Source: Verrucomicrobiia bacterium | Lineage (GTDB): Bacteria > Verrucomicrobiota > Verrucomicrobiia > Limisphaerales > JAUIHU01 | Assembly (NCBI GenBank): GCA_030432175.1 | Contig: JAUIHU010000168.1 | Location: forward strand, 1 to 8,451 | DNA length: 8,451 bases | Direction: 5' to 3' | In this document: positions 1 through 7,213 of the stretch, piece by piece | How the letters are laid out: each line of letters starts with the position of its first letter | Numbering within the stretch: position 1 is the first letter of the stretch | Position numbers and translations under genes: made by a program | The notes under the pieces: model-generated | What the model saw: only the letters and a program-made list of their open reading frames with translations | What the model was told of the DNA's origin: nothing | Databases searched by the model: none

Positions 1-893
1 GCGCTTTAGCGGCAGCCATTTACACAACCAGGGAAGATCTCAAAACCCTGCTTCTTGAGAAAAGCGTTGTTGGAGGCCTCGCCGCCCTTACTGATCGAGT
101 AGATAACTACCCAGGCTTTCCAGATGGCCTCACTGGTTTAGAGCTCGCCCAAGGCATGGAAAAGCAAGCCGAAAGATTCGGGGCTCGAATCGAAATGGGC
201 ACAGTTGATTCAGTCGATCTGAGTTCCCGACCATTCAAGCTGACCATCGACGGAGAGCCACTTGAGACTCAGACACTGATCATCTCCACGGGAGCCGGGC
301 ATCGTCACCTGGGATTAGAAAGTGAAACGAAGTTGGAGAATAAAGGGGTGACCTACTGCGCGACTTGTGACGGAGCGCTGCCAATGTTCCGAGACCAACC
401 TCTGGTTGTGGTTGGCGGTGGAGACTCGGCTTGTGAGGAAGCTCTTTATCTCACTCGATTTGCTTCCAAGGTTTATCTCGTTCATCGCAGAGACCAACTA
501 AGAGCGTCGAAGATCATGGGAGACCGCACTTTGGAGCATCCGAAAATTGAGCCAATCTGGAATTCTGTGGTTACCGAGGTTCTGGATGTAGCTCAGGATA
601 AAGTAACCGGGGTTCGACTGAAAAACACCCAGACAGGTGAAGAATCCACACTGGATTGCGCAGGACTGTTTGTGGCGATCGGGCATGTGCCCAACACGCA
701 GCTTTTTCAGGATGTAATCAATACCGACGAGAACGGATACATTATTCCTGAGACCGGATCCCGCACCAATGTCGAAGGCGTGTTTGTCGCCGGCGATTGT
801 GCTGACCATGTTTACCGTCAAGCAATTACTGCTGCTGGACAGGGGTGCATGGCAGCCATCGACGCAGAACGCTACCTTGCTTCACAGGAATAA
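1..893 (+). CDS. trxB: thioredoxin reductase, 5'-truncated by window edge
   Basis: Low-molecular-weight thioredoxin reductase: a cytoplasmic FAD enzyme that uses NADPH to reduce thioredoxin. The frame is open from base 3, giving 296 visible residues. Roughly 15-20 N-terminal residues, including the first FAD dinucleotide-binding GxGxxG, lie outside. Seen in order: ALAAAIYTTRE and NYPGF of the FAD domain; the redox-active pair CATCDGA (cysteine codons at 357 and 366); the NADPH-binding GGGDSACEEA; VHRRDQLRAS, whose HRR fits binding of the NADPH 2'-phosphate; GHVPNT; and the C-terminal FAD motif VFVAGDC followed by QAITAAGQG. The stop is at 891-893. The CATC pair and HRR motif separate it from ferredoxin-NADP reductase-like paralogues that lack the cysteines. 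One oddity is GGL at 72-80, where the family normally has GGQ near the flavin. The rhodanese gene follows after 17 nt, so the two are probably co-transcribed. Confidence 0.95.
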   Translation, partial: ALAAAIYTTREDLKTLLLEKSVVGGLAALTDRVDNYPGFPDGLTGLELAQGMEKQAERFGARIEMGTVDSVDLSSRPFKLTIDGEPLETQTLIISTGAGHRHLGLESETKLENKGVTYCATCDGALPMFRDQPLVVVGGGDSACEEALYLTRFASKVYLVHRRDQLRASKIMGDRTLEHPKIEPIWNSVVTEVLDVAQDKVTGVRLKNTQTGEESTLDCAGLFVAIGHVPNTQLFQDVINTDENGYIIPETGSRTNVEGVFVAGDCADHVYRQAITAAGQGCMAAIDAERYLASQE

Positions 894-895
894 AC

Positions 896-905
896 AGGAA
901 AGGAG
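896..905 (+). promoter_or_regulatory. ribosome binding site of the rhodanese gene
   Basis: AGGAAAGGAG lies 5 nt before the ATG at 911. It decides the start: the in-frame ATG at 845 would overlap trxB by 49 nt, has no comparable site, and would add residues that do not fit a rhodanese fold. Confidence 0.8.
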
Positions 906-910
906 ACTTG

Positions 911-1285
911 ATGACTGATGAGTTCCGCCCAGGAGATCCACTGGCGCCGGGGATCGTGCAATCTATCACCCCGGCGGAACTGGCTGAAAATTTGAGAGGG
1001 GAGGATTCACAAAACTGGACTGTTTTGGATGTCAGAGAGCCAGAAGAACGTGAATTCGTATCGCTGCCCGATTCGGAATGGATCCCTATGGGCGAGTTAC
1101 CCTTCCGCTTGCCTGAGTTGAAGGAAAAAGCGCAGGGCAACCTGGCGATTTATTGCCACCATGGGATTCGGAGCTACAGCGCCGGCCAATTCCTGCTGGA
1201 ACAGGGGTTCAACTCCGTATTTAACCTGGTGGGTGGAATTGACCGCTGGTCCATGGAAGTTGATCCTTCAGCTCCGCGATACTGA
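911..1285 (+). CDS. single-domain rhodanese-like sulfurtransferase
   Basis: A 124-residue protein made almost wholly of one rhodanese domain, about residues 16-120. Seen: ITPAELAENL (the domain's opening strand and helix), VLDVREPEE (the conserved DVRxxxE motif), IPMGEL, the active-site loop YCHHGIRS with candidate catalytic Cys82, and the closing NLVGGIDRWS. Such proteins move sulfane sulfur through a cysteine persulfide to thiol acceptors. The loop CHHGIRS has the usual length for sulfur rather than the longer loop of Cdc25-type phosphatases. There is no signal peptide, so it is probably cytoplasmic. It begins 17 nt after trxB, which suggests an operon; a link between thioredoxin reduction and persulfide turnover is inferred from neighbourhood only. 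The exact acceptor cannot be named. GlpE or PspE would be over-specific. Confidence 0.9.
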   Translation: MTDEFRPGDPLAPGIVQSITPAELAENLRGEDSQNWTVLDVREPEEREFVSLPDSEWIPMGELPFRLPELKEKAQGNLAIYCHHGIRSYSAGQFLLEQGFNSVFNLVGGIDRWSMEVDPSAPRY

Positions 1286-1327
1286 ACAGGCGGATGCTAA
1301 TAGCAAAGTGTTTCTATTTGCGCTTCA

Positions 1328-1360
1328 GCCTGCTGCATGCGCTGGAACCACTTAGCAGGC
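1328..1360 (+). repeat. inverted repeat between rhodanese gene and hisB
   Basis: GCCTGCT (1328-1334) and AGCAGGC (1354-1360) form a perfect 7-bp stem with a 19-nt loop. No U-run follows, so it is at best a weak or Rho-assisted terminator for the trxB-rhodanese unit. The remainder of the 172-nt gap (1286-1457) shows no gene. Confidence 0.35.
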
Positions 1361-1457
1361 AAGTTTGGGATTCAGCGCTCCCAGAACGCCCTCCAACTTA
1401 ATCATACGGCTGATTGACTCCACCGAACTGTAGCTTTCTGTTAGAAAACCATTCATC

Positions 1458-2120
1458 ATGAATCAACGCCAAGGCAGAATCGAACGAAACACTCTTGAAA
1501 CCAGGATTAAAATCAGGCTCGCTCTGGATGATCCATTTCCTGCTAAAATCTCCACCGGAGTAGGATTTTTTGACCACATGCTGACAGCATTCGCCAAACA
1601 CGCAACGGTTGGACTGGAGTTGGAATGTGATGGGGACCTGGAAGTTGATGCGCACCATACGGTCGAAGATTGTGGCATTGCCCTTGGGGAAGCGATTTTA
1701 GAAGCATTAGGAGACAAGCGAGGAATCCGGCGATATGGATCCGGGTTTCATCCGAAGAACCCTTTCACTGGTGAAGCGTTTGTGCCGATGGATGAAACTT
1801 TAGCCAGATGTGTCGTTGATTTTGGGGGACGTCCATATTTGGTCTGGAAAGGGATGGATTCAATGGATTACAAGCAGATTTCCATTGAAGAAAGTAGTCA
1901 GGACATGTCGACACGATTTCGATTTGGGTTGGCCAGAGAGTTTTTTCAGGGCTTCACCAACGCGGCGCGATGCAATCTTCATCTGGAACTGCTTTACGGA
2001 GAAGAACCACATCATGTCATTGAAGCTTTGTTCAAGGCTTTTGCCAGAGCCGTAGACTTTGCCTGTTCGACTGATCCGCGGATCGCAGGCAGCCTGCCCA
2101 GCACCAAGGGAAAGCTCTGA
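1458..2120 (+). CDS. hisB: imidazoleglycerol-phosphate dehydratase
   Basis: Removes water from imidazole glycerol phosphate to give imidazole acetol phosphate in histidine synthesis; a cytoplasmic Mn-dependent enzyme that forms large symmetric oligomers. Monofunctional: there is no histidinol-phosphatase domain. Seen: STGVGFFDHML (residues 32-42), the metal-binding AHHTVED (65-71), GIALGEAI, LGDKRGIRRYG (84-94), VPMDE (109-113), the second metal motif EPHHVIEALFKAF (183-195), and the standard C-terminal end LPSTKGKL. The length of 220 is larger than the usual ~195-200. The excess sits in two places: residues 95-106, between RYG and VPMDE, and about 131-160, between RPYLVW and EFF. The start at ATG 1458 is the first after an in-frame TAG at 1431, and no clear ribosome binding site precedes it. 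No other his gene is nearby. Confidence 0.96.
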   Translation: MNQRQGRIERNTLETRIKIRLALDDPFPAKISTGVGFFDHMLTAFAKHATVGLELECDGDLEVDAHHTVEDCGIALGEAILEALGDKRGIRRYGSGFHPKNPFTGEAFVPMDETLARCVVDFGGRPYLVWKGMDSMDYKQISIEESSQDMSTRFRFGLAREFFQGFTNAARCNLHLELLYGEEPHHVIEALFKAFARAVDFACSTDPRIAGSLPSTKGKL

Positions 2121-2123
2121 AAC

Positions 2124-2139
2124 GCCCTTATTTCAGGGC
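2124..2139 (+). repeat. short stem-loop just after hisB
   Basis: GCCCT (2124-2128) pairs with AGGGC (2135-2139) around a 6-nt loop, starting 3 nt past the hisB stop. There is no U-run, so a terminator role is uncertain. It is the first of four consecutive stem-loops in the hisB-sigma gap. Confidence 0.4.
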
Positions 2140-2165
2140 AGCATTTCGGTATGTACAGGATTAGA

Positions 2166-2199
2166 GTTGGGAAGAGCTTCGGGAAAGCTGAGCCCCAAC
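2166..2199 (+). repeat. nested stem-loop in hisB-sigma gap
   Basis: The outer stem is GTTGGG (2166-2171) with CCCAAC (2194-2199). The inner stem is AGCTT (2175-2179) with AAGCT (2185-2189) around CGGGA. Small asymmetric internal loops separate the two. The function is unknown. Confidence 0.4.
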
Positions 2200-2210
2200 C
2201 AGGTGAATGG

Positions 2211-2232
2211 AGCCTACCGTTGAAAGTAGGCT
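2211..2232 (+). repeat. 7-bp inverted repeat in hisB-sigma gap
   Basis: AGCCTAC (2211-2217) and GTAGGCT (2226-2232) are perfect reverse complements around an 8-nt loop. It could be an RNA hairpin or a protein-binding dyad upstream of the sigma operon. Confidence 0.45.
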
Positions 2233-2238
2233 GAACAG

Positions 2239-2259
2239 CAAAGAGTCCAAGCTCCTTTG
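2239..2259 (+). repeat. bulged stem-loop before an AT-rich tract
   Basis: CAAAG+AG (2239-2245) pairs with CT+CTTTG (2252-2259), with one bulged C at 2254 and a 6-nt loop. A T-rich tract (2266-2279) follows after a few bases, so it might act as an imperfect terminator for hisB. The T-run is interrupted, so this is weak. The rest of the gap to 2339 is AT-rich and probably holds the sigma operon promoter, although no good -35/-10 pair could be fixed. Confidence 0.35.
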
Positions 2260-2321
2260 ATCTCGTCTTTATATTATTTAGGGCAAAAAAAACTCGGTTT
2301 TCTAATCCATAATTATTAATT

Positions 2322-2327
2322 AGGAGG
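2322..2327 (+). promoter_or_regulatory. strong Shine-Dalgarno upstream of the sigma gene
   Basis: AGGAGG lies 12 nt before TTG 2340, 18 nt before GTG 2346 and 69 nt before ATG 2397, all in frame. The next gene uses the same AGGAGG at 10 nt spacing, which favours TTG 2340 despite its being a rare start codon. Confidence 0.6.
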
Positions 2328-2339
2328 AAACAGGGTCCT

Positions 2340-2993
2340 TTGCAGGTGAATACGGATGGATGTGAAGTCTCGAAAGGACTAAAGAAACCAAACAAGATGC
2401 GCCCCGATTATGCTTCCATGGAAGACGCTGAACTGGTCACTGCAGCACAGGCAGGTGACATGCGCAGCTTTGAGGAACTGGTAGCGCGTCATCGGGACAA
2501 GATATTTGCCCGAGCCTATTCGATGTCGAGAAATGAAGAAGAAGCCATTGATCTTTCACAAGAAGCATGGGTTCGGGCCTGGAAAAAACTGGGGCAATTT
2601 CAGGGGGACTCGAGTTTCAGTACCTGGATGACAAGAATCACCATCAATCTCTGTCTGGACTACCTTCGAAAGAAAAAACGCAGGATTTTTGAGTCGATTG
2701 AAAAAATGAACGAAGAATCTGGCGGTGTCGAACGTCTAATGCCTTTAGTAGATGAAAATCCCACTGCCGGATTGGAGAAAAGTGAATTAAGAAATCGAAT
2801 TGATCAGGCCCTCGATCAGTTGTCGGAGGCGCACCGGAGTGTGATTGTCATGCACGAATTTGAGGAGATGGAATATCGCGAAATCGCTAAAAAAATGGAT
2901 TGTTCGATAGGCACGATCATGTCTCGACTTTTTTATGCCAGAAAAAAACTGGCCACCCTGTTAACCAAGTATAAGCAGGAGGAAGGCTTGTAA
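2340..2993 (+). CDS. ECF-family RNA polymerase sigma factor
   Basis: An RpoE-like extracytoplasmic-function sigma factor that directs RNA polymerase to a small regulon. Numbering from TTG 2340 gives 217 residues. Region 2 spans about 41-114, with SFEELVARHRDKIF, DLSQEAWVRAW (core-binding 2.2) and FSTWMTRITINLCLDYLRKKKRR (2.3-2.4). A linker at about 115-150 (ESGGVERLMP, NPTAGLEKSEL) joins it to region 4 at about 153-206, with LDQLSEAHRSVIVMHEFEEMEYREIAKKM and the helix-turn-helix SIGTIMSRLFYARKKL. There is no region 1.1 or 3, as expected for ECF factors. The start is uncertain: TTG 2340 has the strong AGGAGG, while ATG 2397 would give 198 residues starting nearer the conserved core. The stop overlaps the anti-sigma start by one base, so the two are translationally coupled and probably autoregulated, as is common for this family. 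Confidence 0.93.
   Translation: MQVNTDGCEVSKGLKKPNKMRPDYASMEDAELVTAAQAGDMRSFEELVARHRDKIFARAYSMSRNEEEAIDLSQEAWVRAWKKLGQFQGDSSFSTWMTRITINLCLDYLRKKKRRIFESIEKMNEESGGVERLMPLVDENPTAGLEKSELRNRIDQALDQLSEAHRSVIVMHEFEEMEYREIAKKMDCSIGTIMSRLFYARKKLATLLTKYKQEEGL
2977..2986 (+). promoter_or_regulatory. ribosome binding site for the anti-sigma gene inside the sigma gene
   Basis: AGGAGGAAGG lies within the last sigma codons, with AGGAGG 10 nt before ATG 2993. Together with the TAATG stop/start overlap (2991-2995) it supports coupled, near-equal synthesis of the two proteins. Confidence 0.75.
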
Positions 2994-3547
2994 TGGATAT
3001 CAGAGAGATAGATCTTAAAATTCAGTCATACGTGGATGGGGAAATGCCTCCGCGTGAAATGCTGGAGCTTGAAAATGAGTTGAAAGCATCAGCTGAAGGC
3101 CGTGAAACAATGGAATGGCTGACTCAAATCAAACGAGTTGTTCAGGAAAATGAACCGATTCCGCTGCTTGATACGCCACGAAAACTATATTGGGAAGCCA
3201 TAGAACGCGATATTCAGGGCTCACTTAGTCAACCAACACCAGCTGGTGAATCGAAGGGAAATGTATTCAGTTCCTGGCTAAGCTGGCTTGCCCCTGTTTC
3301 AGCGGCCTGCCTTGTAGCTGCTATCCTCATTACTGTAACCAAATCCCCGGAAGCTCTGCAGCAAAGCCAAAGCGGGAATTCAATAGCTACTGGCATGAAG
3401 GAAACTGACGCCAGCCTGGATTTGTCCACCACTTATTTGTCCAGGATTGATGAAGCTCCCGAAACATCTGTTCCATCATCTTCAATATCCACATTTGAAT
3501 TTACGTCCAATGGAATGACGGTCGTTTGGATCGAAGATAACGAATAA
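2993..3547 (+). CDS. membrane anti-sigma factor with degenerate zinc motif
   Basis: Predicted partner that holds the upstream sigma factor at the membrane. It has 184 residues. The N-terminal cytoplasmic anti-sigma domain is about residues 5-52 (DLKIQSYVDGEMPPREMLEL), matching the YxDGELxxxE helix pattern of zinc-binding anti-sigma domains. A linker to about 95 contains IPLLDTPRKLYWEAIERDI. One membrane segment spans about 96-116 (SWLAPVSAACLVAAILITVT). An extracytoplasmic Ser/Thr-rich tail of about 65 residues ends in FTSNGMTVVWIEDNE, a short strand-like motif. The HxxxCxxC zinc site is absent: the aligned positions are Glu29, Ser33 and Gly36, and the N-terminal domain has no cysteine. The role is inferred from position, the one-base overlap with the sigma gene, domain pattern and topology. 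The signal sensed is unknown. Confidence 0.85.
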   Translation: MDIREIDLKIQSYVDGEMPPREMLELENELKASAEGRETMEWLTQIKRVVQENEPIPLLDTPRKLYWEAIERDIQGSLSQPTPAGESKGNVFSSWLSWLAPVSAACLVAAILITVTKSPEALQQSQSGNSIATGMKETDASLDLSTTYLSRIDEAPETSVPSSSISTFEFTSNGMTVVWIEDNE

Positions 3548-3641
3548 GTCACGATTGCTCATGCAACATTTTGCACGATATTTTAACAGTCATCCGGATT
3601 TTAACCGGTTGAACCATCCTTCATCCCAAACTCAATTTCGC

Positions 3642-4232
3642 ATGAATACATGGTCTTTTTATTCCAGATGTGTTGGCGTACTGGCGCTGCTACTCATCAG
3701 CACAGCCCGATTTGTCCAAGCGCAAAGCGATGACGCATCATCCGAAAATCAAGAGGAATACTATTTTCGTGCTCAGCTAATCTGGGCTTCAAATGAAAAT
3801 CTAAGTTCAGATGATTTGAAGCCTTTAGACGATAAGACCACGGAGAAGCTCCGCAAAGTTTTTAAGTGGGAGAACTATTGGGAAATTAATCGAAAATATG
3901 TCGGATTGGAACAAGACTCACGTCAAATCACTAAAATCAGCCCTGAATGCGAAATCACTCTCAAACGCATAGAATCTGACGAAGAAAGCAAAGTTGAGGT
4001 GGTTCTGATTGGTAAGAAGAATCCGATAATCAAGAAGACTCAGCACATTCAACAAAATGAATGCCTGGTTCTTGCTGGCCCTGACAAAGACGGGACTGCC
4101 TGGTTTGTGATCTTAACCCGAGTTGATGAAATTCCAGAGGATGAGAAGGAAGCGGCAGCGGACGAGGCGGAGGGCGCCAAAATTTGCTACTGTTCTGTAC
4201 AATTCGAACACGTCACGGCTTTAAAAATGTGA
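3642..4232 (+). CDS. exported protein of unknown function in the sigma operon
   Basis: I do not recognise a named family. From ATG 3642 it has 196 residues and opens with a convincing signal peptide: Arg9, hydrophobic VGVLALLLIS (11-20), and an AxA-like cleavage site VQA|Q after residue 27. The mature part has a mixed alpha/beta look: YYFRAQLIWAS, KLRKVFKWENYWEINRKYVGL, ISPECEITLKRI, VEVVLIGKKNPIIKK, and ECLVLAGPDKDGTAWFVILTRV, ending in an acidic stretch and ICYCS. Three of its cysteines (Cys103, Cys182, Cys184) could form disulfides outside the cytoplasm. Earlier in-frame starts TTG 3555 and ATG 3561 would leave only 7-13 nt to the anti-sigma gene but would put over 35 residues before the hydrophobic core; none of the starts has a clear ribosome binding site. 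Position suggests a sensor partner or operon-specific envelope protein (inference). A terminator follows at 4301. Confidence 0.75.
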   Translation: MNTWSFYSRCVGVLALLLISTARFVQAQSDDASSENQEEYYFRAQLIWASNENLSSDDLKPLDDKTTEKLRKVFKWENYWEINRKYVGLEQDSRQITKISPECEITLKRIESDEESKVEVVLIGKKNPIIKKTQHIQQNECLVLAGPDKDGTAWFVILTRVDEIPEDEKEAAADEAEGAKICYCSVQFEHVTALKM

Positions 4233-4300
4233 GCTAATAAGGTCGCCAGTTATTCCCGAACAAGAACAAAATCCGCCAACTAATACAGCCGTTTGTTGCG

Positions 4301-4336
4301 CGACCGCTTTTCATCAGAAGCGGTCGTTTTTGTTTT
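4301..4336 (+). terminator. strong intrinsic terminator of the sigma operon
   Basis: CGACCGCTT (4301-4309) and AAGCGGTCG (4318-4326) form a perfect 9-bp GC-rich stem with an 8-nt loop. TTTTTGTTTT (4327-4336) follows directly. It lies 68 nt past the exported-protein gene and separates the sigma operon from gyrB. Confidence 0.92.
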
Positions 4337-4357
4337 AATGCATTGAAATGAAATAGT

Positions 4358-4386
4358 TTGTTTCCTGGTCCAATTTCCTATAGAAT
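4358..4386 (+). promoter_or_regulatory. candidate gyrB promoter
   Basis: TTGTTT (4358-4363) and TAGAAT (4381-4386) are 17 bp apart, just downstream of the terminator and about 60 bp before gyrB. The -10 is close to TATAAT, but the -35 shares only its first three bases with TTGACA. The position is right; the match is modest. Confidence 0.35.
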
Positions 4387-4411
4387 CTCCTCTTTGAAAA
4401 TGACAACTCAA

Positions 4412-4432
4412 CTTCGGCGAAACGAACCGAAG
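4412..4432 (+). repeat. hairpin in the gyrB 5' leader
   Basis: CTTCGG (4412-4417) and CCGAAG (4427-4432) form a 6-bp stem with a 9-nt loop ending 12 nt before the gyrB start codon. The only weak Shine-Dalgarno-like bases (GAAG, 4429-4432) are inside the stem, so it could modulate ribosome access. Confidence 0.35.
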
Positions 4433-4438
4433 CGATAG

Positions 4439-7033
<2,595 letters not shown>

Positions 7034-7058
7034 CCATCAGAAAAACTTATTAAAGAGT

Positions 7059-7098
7059 GGGTTAAAACATTGAATTTTTCCATTTTAACCCGGTTTTT
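7059..7098 (+). terminator. intrinsic terminator-like hairpin after gyrB
   Basis: GGGTTAAAA (7059-7067) and TTTTAACCC (7083-7091) form a perfect 9-bp stem with a 15-nt loop, followed by GG and TTTTT (7094-7098). It starts 25 nt past the gyrB stop. The AU-rich stem suggests partial termination, so gyrA may have its own promoter as well as some readthrough. Confidence 0.65.
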
Positions 7099-7137
7099 AA
7101 GAGAACCATCAATGAATCTGCGGCGAGTATCAGGACA

Positions 7138-7155
7138 ACAATCACAATGATTGTG
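7138..7155 (+). promoter_or_regulatory. palindrome upstream of gyrA
   Basis: CACAATGATTGTG (7143-7155) is a perfect 13-bp dyad with one central base. An overlapping alternative pairs ACAATCA (7138-7144) with TGATTGT (7148-7154). It lies about 60 nt before gyrA, a reasonable place for an operator or an RNA hairpin. No regulator can be named. Confidence 0.35.
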
Positions 7156-7209
7156 TCTGAGAAAACACTGCAGAGATTGGATGATTTATTTAAAGAATTG
7201 ATCCTGTAA
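7147..7209 (+). CDS. possible 20-codon upstream ORF before gyrA
   Basis: The small ORF begins MIVSEKTLQRLDDLF and ends ELIL, with its TAA 4 nt before the gyrA ATG. A 12-codon ORF (7112-7150, beginning MNLRRVSG) ends in an ATGA overlap with its start. The peptide alternates hydrophobic and charged residues and could form an amphipathic helix. GyrA has no clear ribosome binding site of its own, so translational coupling is conceivable. Ribosome binding sites here are weak too, and tiny ORFs arise often by chance, so this is a low-confidence call. Confidence 0.2.
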   Translation: MIVSEKTLQRLDDLFKELIL

Positions 7210-7213
7210 AAGT

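Noticed and set aside
498..821. 107-codon minus-strand ORF inside trxB
   Set aside because: It is antisense to a strongly conserved coding sequence and carries no motif.
845..910. Earlier ATG start for the rhodanese gene
   Set aside because: It would overlap trxB by 49 nt, and the strong AGGAAAGGAG directly before ATG 911 fixes the start there.
1161..1355. 64-codon + strand ORF overlapping the end of the rhodanese gene
   Set aside because: It is a frame-shifted shadow of the rhodanese gene, with no ribosome binding site and no recognisable protein pattern.
1414..1446. hisB promoter starting from TTGACT at 1414
   Set aside because: The -35 is good, but no acceptable -10 lies at 16-18 bp, and any -10 would fall almost on the start codon.
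2230..2270. ECF-type autoregulatory promoter (GAAC plus GTC)
   Set aside because: GAAC at 2233 and the available GTC boxes have spacings of 8 or about 27 instead of about 16, so no credible pair exists.
2012..2395. 127-codon minus-strand ORF covering the hisB-sigma gap
   Set aside because: Its composition is Phe-, Pro- and Ser-rich without domain motifs, it overlaps two real genes antisense, and nothing supports its translation.
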